A program made the translations under genes and the position numbers. Shown in pieces: positions 28,194 through 37,101 of a stretch of 64,000 bases of DNA (position 1 is the first letter of the stretch; every line of letters starts with the position of its first letter). The stretch covers positions 3,807,501 to 3,871,500 of the forward strand of contig NZ_BRXR01000001.1 of NCBI RefSeq assembly GCF_026012015.1, written 5' to 3'. The stretch comes from Clostridium omnivorum. Lineage in GTDB: Bacteria > Bacillota > Clostridia > Clostridiales > Clostridiaceae. Below the pieces are notes generated by a model. The model did not search any database. It was given only the letters and a program-made list of their open reading frames with translations, and was not told the DNA's origin.

Positions 28194-29751
28194 AGTTCCA
28201 CGATTAATAAGATGGATTTTTAAACCTATAGAACTTTTACTGAGACCTTTATGGTTTATGCTTAAACCTTTAAGAAAATTATATAATACTATGATGGAGA
28301 AAGTTGAGAAGAGTATTAGGGCAGAGCTGGTGTATACATTTGTAGTATGCCTATTGGCAGCTATGTTTATTTTTAGTATTAGTAATTCATATTATAGAAG
28401 AAATAATAAAATTGCTACAATAGACTATCAAACAGATATGCACCGTATTGCTAATGTTGCTGTTGATATTGTTAATTCAATAAATCGTGAAAAATATTCA
28501 ATAAATCAAAAAGAAGAAATAGAAAAATTGATTCAAAATAAGCAAAGGAACTCCAATGAGATTAAAATCATCATTGTTGATTTGGATGGAAAAGCTATTT
28601 ATAAATCACAAAATGCAAGTGAGTCTCAGGTTGATATGTATAACTTAATTAAGAATGCTATGGAAGTAAAGCAAGATCAACCTCAGCCCTATGAGGCTAA
28701 TGAAAACAGTTATGAAACTAAAAGAAAGGAATATGTTAGCTTTTACCCAGTTAATTTTAGTGATACTAGGGCTTATGTTATTGTCAAAGGAATTCCACAG
28801 GGTCAAATTGAATACAATCAGACTGGGGGTACTTCTTTTGTTGCAGTACTTATAGCAATAGCTTCATTTGTTTTTATATTTCTATATTTAACTAAAAATA
28901 AAATGGCTTACGTGGAGAATATTGCAAATGGTCTCATGGAGATATCTAAAGGAAATTTAGATTATAGGGTTGAAAGGTCTGGAGAAGATGAATTAGCTTC
29001 TTTAGCGGATAATATTAACTTTATGGTAAACGAACTACAGGTTCAAATAGAGGCTGAGAGAAGTGCTGAGAGGACAAAGAATGAACTCATTACAAATGTA
29101 TCACATGATTTAAGAACTCCTCTTACTTCAGTTATGGGATATTTAGGCCTTGTTAAGGATGGAAAATATGAAAATGAGCAGCAGATGATTGAATATTTAA
29201 ATATAGCATATAACAAAGCTGATAAACTTAAAGTCTTAATAGAAGACCTGTTTGAATATACGAAACTTACAAATTCAGGAATAAAGTTGAACAAAGAAAT
29301 TGTAGATATAAATGAATTTGTTGAGCAATTAATTGAGGAAATGGTACCAATGGCTGAACAAAATAATATTACAATGATGAAGGAAATACCAAATGAAAAA
29401 GTAATGGTAAACGTAGATGTAGATAAATGCTTAAGAGTGTTCGAAAATCTTATTTCCAATGCTATAAAGTATAGTGAAAAGCCTGGAGATATATGGGTTC
29501 GAATAATAAAAAAAGAAAATTCTGTACTAGTATGTGTTGAAAATAAAGGGGAAAACATTTCAAAGGAGGATTTGTCAAAGATATTTGATAGATTCTATAG
29601 ACTTGAGAAGTCAAGATCTTCATCTACTGGAGGCAGTGGACTTGGACTAGCTATAGCTAAAAACATAGTAGAGTTGCATGAAGGAAATATATGGGCAGAA
29701 AGTAAAAATGAGATTATAAGCTTTTATGTAGAATTAAACTTAGAAAGATAA
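28183..29751 (+). CDS. Sensor histidine kinase (HAMP-HisKA-HATPase)
   Basis: A 522-residue membrane sensor. A basic N-terminal region is followed by TM1 (about 50-70), an extracytoplasmic domain (about 71-215), TM2 (about 216-236), a HAMP-like linker (about 240-290), HisKA with VSHDLRTPLTSV (phosphorylated His near 308), and HATPase_c with N box NLISNAIKYSE, F box FDRFYRLE and G box GGSGLGLAIA. It resembles VanS-type kinases. The signal is not evident. The start is TTG at 28183, overlapping the regulator stop by 11 bases with a G-rich site upstream. It ends the operon before a strong terminator. Confidence 0.92.
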   Translation: MKIKVPRLIRWIFKPIELLLRPLWFMLKPLRKLYNTMMEKVEKSIRAELVYTFVVCLLAAMFIFSISNSYYRRNNKIATIDYQTDMHRIANVAVDIVNSINREKYSINQKEEIEKLIQNKQRNSNEIKIIIVDLDGKAIYKSQNASESQVDMYNLIKNAMEVKQDQPQPYEANENSYETKRKEYVSFYPVNFSDTRAYVIVKGIPQGQIEYNQTGGTSFVAVLIAIASFVFIFLYLTKNKMAYVENIANGLMEISKGNLDYRVERSGEDELASLADNINFMVNELQVQIEAERSAERTKNELITNVSHDLRTPLTSVMGYLGLVKDGKYENEQQMIEYLNIAYNKADKLKVLIEDLFEYTKLTNSGIKLNKEIVDINEFVEQLIEEMVPMAEQNNITMMKEIPNEKVMVNVDVDKCLRVFENLISNAIKYSEKPGDIWVRIIKKENSVLVCVENKGENISKEDLSKIFDRFYRLEKSRSSSTGGSGLGLAIAKNIVELHEGNIWAESKNEIISFYVELNLER

Positions 29752-29753
29752 GG

Positions 29754-29789
29754 AAAAAAATCACAGTACAGTAGGACTGTGATTTTTTT
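29754..29789 (+). terminator. Terminator of the PAP2-two-component operon
   Basis: ATCACAGT / ACTGTGAT arms with an 8-base loop flanked by A-run and TTTTTTT. Confidence 0.9.
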
Positions 29790-29849
29790 CTTTAAATATA
29801 TATTACTTTCATATAATATTCATAAATTAAAGCTATAATCATAATAACA

Positions 29850-29878
29850 TTGACAAAATTTCATATGGAAGATACTAT
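29850..29878 (+). promoter_or_regulatory. Sigma-A type promoter of lgt
   Basis: TTGACA (29850-29855), 17 bases, TACTAT (29873-29878), 38 bases before the lgt ATG. Confidence 0.75.
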
Positions 29879-29916
29879 TTTAATAACAAAAGTTAAAAGA
29901 CTTAGGAGGAAGCTTT

Positions 29917-30696
29917 ATGAATCCAGTAGCATTTACATTGTTTGGTATTCAAATAAGATGGTATGGAATACTAATTTCTACAGGTATGATTATAGGAATA
30001 TTACTTGCAAAAAAGGGCTGTGATGTAAAGAAGATTAGTTATGATACTTTAATTGATATAATCTTAATTGCTTTGCCGCTTGCTATCATTGGTGCTAGAC
30101 TTTATTATGTTTTATTTAATTTAGATTATTATTTTCAGAATGCTGGCGAAATATTAAATATTAGGCAGGGAGGACTTGCTATTCATGGAGGTTTAATTTT
30201 TGCTATAGGCTCTGCATATTTGTATTGCAGAAAAAAACGGATAAGTTTTTTAAAATACGCTGATGCTGCAGCACCTTCTATTATAATTGCACAAGCATTA
30301 GGAAGGTGGGGAAACTTCTTTAATCAAGAGGCTCATGGAGGACCTGTAACTAAGGAATTTATTAGTCATTTTCCAGCATTTATACAAAAAGGTATGTACA
30401 TAGAAGGTACTTATTATCATCCAACTTTTTTATATGAATCTATATGGAATGTGTTGGTGTTTATTTGTCTAACCTATGTATTAAGAAAATCTAAGAAGGA
30501 TGGTACTACAATATTCACATATGTTGGATTATATTCTATAGGAAGATTTTTTGTTGAAGGTTTAAGAACAGATAGCCTAATGATAGGAACACTAAGAATA
30601 GCTCAAATAGTAAGCCTCTTAGGAGTGGCTATTTGGGTAGTCTTCTTGTATTTTGCATATATTAAGAAAAAAACTATATTGCCACATAAACAATAA
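29917..30696 (+). CDS. lgt: Prolipoprotein diacylglyceryl transferase
   Basis: A 259-residue membrane enzyme that transfers diacylglycerol from phosphatidylglycerol to the lipobox cysteine of prolipoproteins. About seven hydrophobic segments are visible with the family signature: [26 protein letters not shown] (essential His), [23 protein letters not shown] and [13 protein letters not shown]. Length is typical. AGGAGGAAGC precedes the ATG, with a consensus promoter at 29850. The lipoprotein at 5088-5972 is a potential client. It is a single-gene unit. Confidence 0.96.
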   Translation: MNPVAFTLFGIQIRWYGILISTGMIIGILLAKKGCDVKKISYDTLIDIILIALPLAIIGARLYYVLFNLDYYFQNAGEILNIRQGGLAIHGGLIFAIGSAYLYCRKKRISFLKYADAAAPSIIIAQALGRWGNFFNQEAHGGPVTKEFISHFPAFIQKGMYIEGTYYHPTFLYESIWNVLVFICLTYVLRKSKKDGTTIFTYVGLYSIGRFFVEGLRTDSLMIGTLRIAQIVSLLGVAIWVVFLYFAYIKKKTILPHKQ

Positions 30697-30728
30697 AATA
30701 GTATTATATTAGTATGGTTTTAGGTTAC

Positions 30729-30770
30729 AAGCATCTTGAAATAGGTAAAACTCCTAGGTCAGGATGCTTT
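30729..30770 (+). terminator. Long hairpin terminator after lgt
   Basis: AAGCATC / GATGCTT outer arms, TTGA / TCA and TAGG / CCTA inner pairs; only a short T-run follows. Confidence 0.65.
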
Positions 30771-30858
30771 ATCTATGAAAAAACATATGTTTATTTCAAT
30801 GATATGAAATAAATAAGAAAGTATAGATATAATAAATTACAAATACAGGAGTGATAAC

Positions 30859-31998
30859 ATGGAAGTATACTTGGATAATAGTGCTACAACTAAACCGTAT
30901 GAAGAGGTTATAGAAGCTGTTGCTAGCACTATGAGTAATTATTATGGCAACCCATCATCTATACATAAATTAGGAATGCAAGCAGAAAAAAAACTCAATG
31001 AGTGCAGAGAAGTGATTGCTAAAGCAATAAATTGTACTAGAGATGAAATTATATTTACTTCTGGAGGAAGTGAAAGCAATAACTTTCTAATTAGAGGTTT
31101 TGTAAAGCCAGGCGGAAATATTATAACTACTAAAATTGAACATCCTAGTGTACTTAATACATTTAAGGAAATGGAAAAGGAAGGCATTAATGTTTTATAT
31201 TTGGATGTAGATTGTAATGGCAGAATTAATTTAGAACAGTTAGAAAATAACATAGACAAGGATACTATGCTGGTAAGTATTATGCATGTTAACAATGAAA
31301 TTGGATATATTCAAGATATTGAGAGCATAGGTAATCTTATAAAGAAAAAGAGTTCTAGGGCTAAATTTCATGTGGATGCTGTACAAAGCTATGGTAAACT
31401 TCGTATTGATGTAGTTAAGTCAAAAATAGATTTGCTCTCAGCTAGTGCACACAAAATTCATGGACCAAGAGGAGCGGGATTTGCTTATATTAGAAAAGGA
31501 CTTGTACCAAAACCGCTTATAATTGGAGGTGGCCAAGAAAGAACATTTAGATCAGGAACTGAGAATTTACCGGCTATTGTTGGCTTTTCAAAGGCTTCTG
31601 AAATAATTAATAAGAATAGAGATAAAAACTTTGAAAAGGTTAAACAGTTAAAAAGCCATTTTATTAATGAAATTGAAAATATGGAAGGTGTGAAAATCAA
31701 TAGTCCCTTAGAAGATGAATTTTTGCCTTATATACTGAATGTTTCTTTCATTGCTGTACGTGCAGAGGTTTTGCTTCATTTATTAGAGGAAAAAGGTATA
31801 TACGTTTCAATGGGGTCAGCTTGCTCCTCAAAGGACACAAAAGATAGCCATGTTCTTAAGGCAATAGGACTTAAAGATGTAGAGCTTAAGGGAACTATTA
31901 GATTTAGTTTTTCAGAATTAAATACACTTGAAGAAATAGATTATACTATTGAAAATCTTGAGAAGAGTTTAAAGTTTTTAAGGAGAGTTGCTAAATGA
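30859..31998 (+). CDS. Cysteine desulfurase (NifS/IscS type)
   Basis: A 379-residue PLP enzyme that takes sulfur from cysteine as a persulfide. Features are the N-terminal YLDNSATTKP, HPSVLN, the cofactor-binding VDAVQSYGK and Lys199 in SASAHKIHGPRG, GGGQERTFRSGTEN, and the active-site Cys322 in GSACSS on the mobile loop. The gene overlaps thiI by 4 bases, so it very likely supplies persulfide sulfur to ThiI for tRNA 4-thiouridine and perhaps thiazole, as in the Bacillus NifZ-ThiI pair. CAGGAGTG precedes the ATG. Confidence 0.95.
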   Translation: MEVYLDNSATTKPYEEVIEAVASTMSNYYGNPSSIHKLGMQAEKKLNECREVIAKAINCTRDEIIFTSGGSESNNFLIRGFVKPGGNIITTKIEHPSVLNTFKEMEKEGINVLYLDVDCNGRINLEQLENNIDKDTMLVSIMHVNNEIGYIQDIESIGNLIKKKSSRAKFHVDAVQSYGKLRIDVVKSKIDLLSASAHKIHGPRGAGFAYIRKGLVPKPLIIGGGQERTFRSGTENLPAIVGFSKASEIINKNRDKNFEKVKQLKSHFINEIENMEGVKINSPLEDEFLPYILNVSFIAVRAEVLLHLLEEKGIYVSMGSACSSKDTKDSHVLKAIGLKDVELKGTIRFSFSELNTLEEIDYTIENLEKSLKFLRRVAK

Positions 31999-33143
31999 GA
32001 AAATTAATATTAGTGAAATGTGCTTCAGAGATATTTTTAAAAGGATTGAATAGAAATAAATTTGAAAAGAAGCTAAAGGACAATATAAAAAAAGTGCTAG
32101 AAGGTATGGAATATGAATTTATAACTGATTCTGGCAGATGGTTTTTATATTCTGAAAACCTTGAAGAAGTGTTAGATAGGGTGAAAATAGTATTCGGAGT
32201 TGCAGAAGTATGTATAGTTACAGAAGTTGAACCTAACATTGATGCCATAAAAACACAAGCAGTAGAAGAAATTAAAAATAGTGAATTTAATACATTTAAA
32301 GTTGAAACCAATAGAGCTAACAAACAATTTAGTGAAATGAATTCTTTGGAGGTTAGCAGAAGTGTTGGTGCACATATTTTAAAAAATGTAGAAGGTTTAA
32401 AAGTTGATGTGCATAAACCCCAGTGCATAGTAAATGTTGAAATAAGGGAAAAAGCATATGTATATTCTAAGAGAATAAAAGCAGTGGGTGGATTACCTTA
32501 TGGAATGAATGGCAGTACTATGCTTATGTTATCCGGAGGGATTGATTCACCTGTAGCTGGATATATGATGGCAAGAAGAGGAGTAGAGGTTAGTTGTGTA
32601 TACTACCACAGCCATCCATATACTAGTGAAAGAGCAAAAGAAAAAGTGAAAGATTTAGCTAGAATTTTAAAAGGTTATACAGGTTCAATTAAACTCTATG
32701 TAGTACCTTTTACAGATATTCAAATGCAGATAATAGAAAAATGCAGAGAAGATGAACTAACCATAATAATGCGAAGATTTATGATGAGAATTGCCTGCAG
32801 CTTAGCAAGCAAATATGGTATTCAATCAGTTTCAACAGGTGAGAGTATTGGTCAAGTAGCTAGTCAAACTATGGAGGGGTTGGTAGTTAGTGATGATGTG
32901 TCTGATAGACCAGTATTTAGGCCTCTTGTTGCTATGGATAAGGTTGATATAATGGATGTTTCAAGACAGATTGGAACCTATGAAACCTCTATATTGCCTT
33001 ATGAAGACTGCTGCACGATATTTGTTCCAAAGCATCCGAAAACAAAACCTATCTTAGAGCAAATGAGAAAGGCTGAAGGTGTATTAGAAATAGATAATTT
33101 AGTAGAAGAAGCTATAAATAATATGGAAATTTATGATTTATAA
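31995..33143 (+). CDS. thiI: tRNA 4-thiouridine synthase ThiI
   Basis: A 382-residue enzyme that thiolates U8 of tRNA. Residues about 1-60 are a ferredoxin-like domain, about 60-165 a THUMP domain that binds the tRNA 3' end, and about 170-382 a PP-loop adenylating domain with SGGIDSPVAGYMM (about 181) and a conserved CCTIFVPKHPKTKP. No C-terminal rhodanese domain is present, the short form usual in Firmicutes, so sulfur must come directly from the co-transcribed desulfurase. The ATGA overlap with that gene and an AGGAG site inside its end indicate translational coupling. Confidence 0.96.
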   Translation: MRKLILVKCASEIFLKGLNRNKFEKKLKDNIKKVLEGMEYEFITDSGRWFLYSENLEEVLDRVKIVFGVAEVCIVTEVEPNIDAIKTQAVEEIKNSEFNTFKVETNRANKQFSEMNSLEVSRSVGAHILKNVEGLKVDVHKPQCIVNVEIREKAYVYSKRIKAVGGLPYGMNGSTMLMLSGGIDSPVAGYMMARRGVEVSCVYYHSHPYTSERAKEKVKDLARILKGYTGSIKLYVVPFTDIQMQIIEKCREDELTIIMRRFMMRIACSLASKYGIQSVSTGESIGQVASQTMEGLVVSDDVSDRPVFRPLVAMDKVDIMDVSRQIGTYETSILPYEDCCTIFVPKHPKTKPILEQMRKAEGVLEIDNLVEEAINNMEIYDL

Positions 33144-33155
33144 TATGTTTTTTTG

Positions 33156-33188
33156 AAAGAAGCAGAGTGTGGACTCTGCTTCTTTTTT
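33156..33188 (+). terminator. Terminator of the desulfurase-thiI operon
   Basis: AGCAGAGT / ACTCTGCT with a 4-base loop, extended by GAAG-type pairs and followed by a T-run. Confidence 0.9.
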
Positions 33189-33298
33189 ATTGTACAATAT
33201 AAATATATGGAAAATATTTACATATGTTTAATATATGCTATAAATCTTAATTTATAATCATATAATTTTATATAACAATAATAGGGGGGGCGAGTATT

Positions 33299-34378
33299 TT
33301 GAATAAAAGGCTAAAGAGTTTAATAATTACTGTTATTATCATATCCTCGGTTAATGTGAGAATTAAAGCAGATCCGCAGATAGAAAATGGACAAAGTAAT
33401 AGAATTCAAATTTTCAATGAAAGCACTCAAGGTCAAAGCTTGGAGGAAAAAAAACAGCAATTAGAAAGGGAAATTGAACTCTTAGATTCCCAAATTGAGG
33501 ACCTGATTCAGAAAATAAATATTGATAATAAGAACATTGAACAAATTCAACTTGAAATAAAAAATTCTGAAGAACAATTAACGCAACTGGAAAAAGAATT
33601 AGAAGAAGAGAATGTTCTGTTTAGCAAAAGAGTTAGAACAATGTATATGACTGGAAAGGATAGTTACCTAGAAGCTTTATTAAGTGCAAAAGGAATAAGT
33701 GATTTTGCATCAAAGGTAGAAGCTATAAAAAGTATAATGGACAATGATAAAAAGATTTTAGCAAGTTTAAACAATAAAAAGCTTGAAATAAAAAATAAGC
33801 AAACTGTTCTTAGTGAAAAAAATGAAAAGTTGCTTAACTTAAAGGCAGATAACGAGGAAAAGCTAAAAAGTTTAAATGATTCTAAGAATGCCCAAAAGCT
33901 TTTATTAGATCAAATAAAGACTGAACAGCAGTCATCACAAGCTAAAGTGGAAATTCAGTTTAATGTGGATGATATATTAAAACAAATAGATAGTAATCAG
34001 AATGAAATGGAAGGGCTAAGCTCAGAGAGGAAGGACATTTTAAAGTTTGCAGTGAAGCATATGGGAATTCCATATCATTGGGGCGGAACCAGTCCGGAAA
34101 TTGGTTTTGATTGTTCTGGGTTTACGCAATATGTTTTTGGTAATTTTGGTGTTAGACTGGGCAGAACAACCTACGATCAATTGAACAATGGCATACAAGT
34201 AAGTAAAAGTGAATTAAAACCAGGGGATTTGGTATTGTTTGGATATTCAGGAAGCCCGCATCATGTAGGAATTTATATAGGCAATAATTGCTATATTCAC
34301 TCTCCTAGAACGGGAGACGTAATAAGAATTGCACCTTTGGACCGAACAGATTTTTTGATTGGAGTAAAGGTTTTATAA
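33299..34378 (+). CDS. Secreted NlpC/P60 peptidoglycan hydrolase with coiled-coil region
   Basis: A 359-residue exported cell-wall endopeptidase. A signal peptide (about 1-24) leads into a long coiled coil (about 45-235, highly charged, like the PcsB/CwlO N-terminal regions), then an NlpC/P60 domain with HWGGTSPEIGFDCSGF (catalytic Cys272), GDLVLFGYSG, HHVGIYIGNN (catalytic His) and YIHSPRTGD. It would cut stem peptides between D-Glu and the diamino acid. In related proteins the coiled coil mediates FtsEX control, not shown here. The start is TTG at 33299, seven bases after a run of seven G. Confidence 0.92.
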   Translation: MNKRLKSLIITVIIISSVNVRIKADPQIENGQSNRIQIFNESTQGQSLEEKKQQLEREIELLDSQIEDLIQKINIDNKNIEQIQLEIKNSEEQLTQLEKELEEENVLFSKRVRTMYMTGKDSYLEALLSAKGISDFASKVEAIKSIMDNDKKILASLNNKKLEIKNKQTVLSEKNEKLLNLKADNEEKLKSLNDSKNAQKLLLDQIKTEQQSSQAKVEIQFNVDDILKQIDSNQNEMEGLSSERKDILKFAVKHMGIPYHWGGTSPEIGFDCSGFTQYVFGNFGVRLGRTTYDQLNNGIQVSKSELKPGDLVLFGYSGSPHHVGIYIGNNCYIHSPRTGDVIRIAPLDRTDFLIGVKVL

Positions 34379-34500
34379 TCTTATAAGAAGTATCATTTTG
34401 TAATACTAAAAGTTATTGGTAAAGTATAAAAGAATATTGACTAATTTAGTAGAGATTTCTATAATGGACTTATGCAGTTAAAGCATTAGGAGGACTAAAG

Positions 34501-35325
34501 ATGAATTTAGATGAAAAATTTCAATTACTAAAAGAAAGTATAATAAATTTAGGAAGCGCAGCTATAGCATATTCAGGAGGCGTTGACAGTACTTTTCTAT
34601 TAAAAGTTGCTTATGATGTTTTAGGTGATAAGGTTATAGCAGTTACAGCCAAATCTTCTACATATCCTGAAAGAGAGTTTAAGGAGGCTACTTCATATAT
34701 TAGCCATTTAGGAGCAAAACATATTGTTATTATTTCTGAAGAATTAGATATACAAGGATTTTCTAAAAATCCAACTAATAGATGCTATTTTTGCAAAAAG
34801 GAACTTTTTACTAAGATTAAGGAAGTAGCGGCTAGCCATAATATTAAATATGTATTGGATGGATCTAATTCAGATGATACAGGTGATTTTAGACCTGGGA
34901 TGAAAGCTGCAAGGGAACTTCAAGTCATTAGTCCTTTAAAAGATGCAGGACTAACTAAAAAAGATATTAGGGAATTGTCTAAACGATTAAATGTTCCTAC
35001 ATGGAATAAACCTTCTTTCGCTTGTCTTTCTTCACGAATTCCTTATGGAAACGAAATTACCGTAGAAAAGTTAGGAATGGTAGAAAAGGCCGAGCAGATG
35101 CTTTTAGATATGGGATTTTGGCAGGTAAGAGTTAGGCATCATGGAGAAATAGCAAGGATAGAGGTTAGTCAAGAAGAAAGAGAAAAATTTTTCAGTATAG
35201 AGATTATGGATAAGATAGGAACTGAATTTAGGAAAATAGGTTTTAAGTATGTAACTTTAGATCTATTAGGATATAGAACTGGTAGTATGAATGAAGTTTT
35301 GACAGAAGATCAAAAGACTATATAA
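34501..35325 (+). CDS. larE: ATP-dependent sacrificial sulfur transferase LarE
   Basis: A 274-residue PP-loop protein of the LarE family. AYSGGVDSTFLLKV (about 22-35) binds ATP; KPSFACLSSRIPYG contains Cys175, at the position of the cysteine that LarE of Lactiplantibacillus sacrifices as sulfur donor for the nickel-pincer cofactor. Two further cysteines lie in NRCYFCKKE. The fold continues with VRVRHHGEIARIEV. No larA, larB or larC is visible in the window, and a terminator separates it from the MoeA-like gene downstream. AGGAGGAC precedes the ATG. Assignment to the family is firm; the product it serves here is not shown. Confidence 0.92.
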   Translation: MNLDEKFQLLKESIINLGSAAIAYSGGVDSTFLLKVAYDVLGDKVIAVTAKSSTYPEREFKEATSYISHLGAKHIVIISEELDIQGFSKNPTNRCYFCKKELFTKIKEVAASHNIKYVLDGSNSDDTGDFRPGMKAARELQVISPLKDAGLTKKDIRELSKRLNVPTWNKPSFACLSSRIPYGNEITVEKLGMVEKAEQMLLDMGFWQVRVRHHGEIARIEVSQEEREKFFSIEIMDKIGTEFRKIGFKYVTLDLLGYRTGSMNEVLTEDQKTI

Positions 35326-35360
35326 TAGTAAAATATAAATTAAAATTTTATATAATTTGT

Positions 35361-35388
35361 AAAAGAATAGCTTAGCTATTCTTTTTTT
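35361..35388 (+). terminator. Terminator after larE
   Basis: AAAAGAATA / TATTCTTTT arms around gcttagc, followed by T-run. Confidence 0.85.
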
Positions 35389-35483
35389 ATTAATATAAAA
35401 GCTATTTGAAGAATATATTTATAATGCATACATTTAAAGTATCCAAAACAAAAGTTACTATAAAAACGAAGGGGGATAATAGA

Positions 35484-36512
35484 ATGAGAAAGGTTAAAAT
35501 AGAGGATGCAATTGGACTTGCAATAGGACACGATATGACCAGGGTTATACCAGGAACGTTTAAAGGTGTGGCTTTTAAAAAAGGACACATTATTACTGAA
35601 GATGATGTTATTGAACTTAAAAAGATAGGAAAAGAAAATGTATATCTTGACACTATACCTGAGGGGTATATACACGAAGATGATTGTGCAGTAAGAATTG
35701 CCAGTGCTATAGCTGACCAAGATAGTTTTACTTTTTCTGAAGTTTCTGAAGGGAAAATAAATATAATATCAAAAGCAGATGGAATTTTAAAAATTAATAA
35801 GGAAATGTTATATAATTTAAATACTATAGAACATGTTGCTATTTGTACCAAATTTGAGGATACACCAGTAAAAAGAGGAGACATAGTAGCATCAGAGAGA
35901 ATTATTCCTCTGTATACTAGAAAAGAAAACATAGAAGCTGTTGAAGAAACCTGTAAGCAGAGTGGAAAACTAATTAATGTCGTCAAATATGTACCACAAA
36001 AAATTCATCTAATTATCACTGGTAATGAGGTCTTTAATGGGCTTATAAAAGATAGGTTTTACGAAGCTTTAAAGCCTAAAGTAGAGAGTTATGGCTGTAA
36101 AATCAGCAGCGTAATAAAGGCGCCAGATGATAAGGAATATATAAAAGAAAAGATTAATGAAGCAGTTGAATCAGGTGCTGATATCGTTGTCTGTACCGGA
36201 GGCATGTCTGTAGATGAAGATGATATTACTCCAATTGCTATCAAAGAAGAAGCTGATAATATGGTAGTTCACGGATTGCCGGTTCAACCAGGAAATATGT
36301 TTTTGCTATCCTATAAAAAGAATACACCTATTATAGGAGTTCCAGGAGCAGTAATGTATTACAAAGCAACTATATTTGATTTGATTTTTCCAAAGCTTGC
36401 ATGTAAGCAAAAAATAAGTAAGGATTATTTTATTAATCTTGGTTTAGGAGGACTATGTGACTTCTGTAAAGTTTGTCATTATCCAAATTGTAGCTTTTTA
36501 AAGGGAAGATAA
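35484..36512 (+). CDS. MoeA-like molybdopterin-binding domain protein with C-terminal cysteine cluster
   Basis: A 342-residue cytosolic protein. The N-terminal part (DAIGLAIGHDMTRVIPG, FKKGHIITEDDV) resembles MoeA domain I, and about 165-310 is a MoCF_biosynth domain (HLIITGNEVFNGLIKDRF, GADIVVCTGGMSVDEDDITP, QPGNMFLLSYK, VPGAVMYYK). The C-terminus ends GGLCDFCKVCHYPNCSFLKGR, four cysteines that could bind metal or a cluster. It is shorter than canonical MoeA (about 400) and no moa/mob gene is nearby, so the ligand could be molybdopterin or something else. AGGGGGATAAT lies before the ATG; the in-frame start at 35406 has no site. Confidence 0.85.
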   Translation: MRKVKIEDAIGLAIGHDMTRVIPGTFKGVAFKKGHIITEDDVIELKKIGKENVYLDTIPEGYIHEDDCAVRIASAIADQDSFTFSEVSEGKINIISKADGILKINKEMLYNLNTIEHVAICTKFEDTPVKRGDIVASERIIPLYTRKENIEAVEETCKQSGKLINVVKYVPQKIHLIITGNEVFNGLIKDRFYEALKPKVESYGCKISSVIKAPDDKEYIKEKINEAVESGADIVVCTGGMSVDEDDITPIAIKEEADNMVVHGLPVQPGNMFLLSYKKNTPIIGVPGAVMYYKATIFDLIFPKLACKQKISKDYFINLGLGGLCDFCKVCHYPNCSFLKGR

Positions 36513-36619
36513 TTATAAAAATATCCATTTAAATATAAGTTACTATTAAAAGAGTTATTAAAAGTAATCACCTTCAAGTGTTTAAAAAATATTAAGTAAA
36601 ACTAAAGTGAAATTAATTA

Positions 36620-36655
36620 GTTTAGCATATTTTTAATTATATGCTGAACTTTTTT
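36620..36655 (+). terminator. Terminator downstream of the MoeA-like gene
   Basis: GTTTAGCATAT / ATATGCTGAAC arms and a six-T run, about 108 bases after the stop codon. Confidence 0.8.
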
Positions 36656-36893
36656 ATTAGAAGTGGAATTTTATGATTTAATTAAATATGAAATTTTCTA
36701 TGCGTTATAAATTCATATAATAATACATGGAAATGTTTACATATTATAACAATTGAACCGTACTCAAATTAAATGTGCTTATTATGCAAGAGTTTGTATT
36801 TAATATTGCATAAAAAATAAAATTATAGGGATAAATGCAGAGAAAAATTCAGAAGAATGAAAAAGTAATAGATGATAATTTCAAAAAAACATG

Positions 36894-36921
36894 TTGAAAT
36901 AAATTGTAAAATATATATAAT
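36894..36921 (+). promoter_or_regulatory. Probable promoter of the GT4 gene
   Basis: TTGAAA (36894-36899), 16 bases, TATAAT (36916-36921). It implies a leader of about 170 bases. Confidence 0.55.
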
Positions 36922-37101
36922 ATAAGTTATAGGATAAAATTTCCAAGGGCGTTTTGAAAGAAATGACTTACCGTATTTCATAAAATAACTTCATACCTAA
37001 CAGATTTAAAATCAATTTAAGGCTTCATTTTTAACTATATCTTGAATTAATTACATAATGGACAATGCATGAACTAAATAAATTTTAGGAGGAAGGTATA
37101 A

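Larger units (their letters stand above)
36513..37101. other. 589-base gene-free gap
   Basis: AT-rich, without a frame I can support. It holds the terminator at 36620-36655, an inverted repeat TTATGCAA / TTGCATAA at 36782-36789 and 36806-36813, the promoter at 36894-36921 and a leader of about 170 bases before the GT4 gene. Nothing else was recognised. Confidence 0.6.

Noticed and set aside
35406-35483. Longer N-terminus for the MoeA-like protein starting at 35406
   Set aside because: It has no ribosome binding site, while AGGGGGATAAT directly precedes 35484, where homology to MoeA begins.
36837-36899. 20-codon frame starting at ATG near 36837 in the gap before the GT4 gene
   Set aside because: Weak ribosome binding site, it overlaps the likely promoter, and composition is that of random AT-rich DNA.
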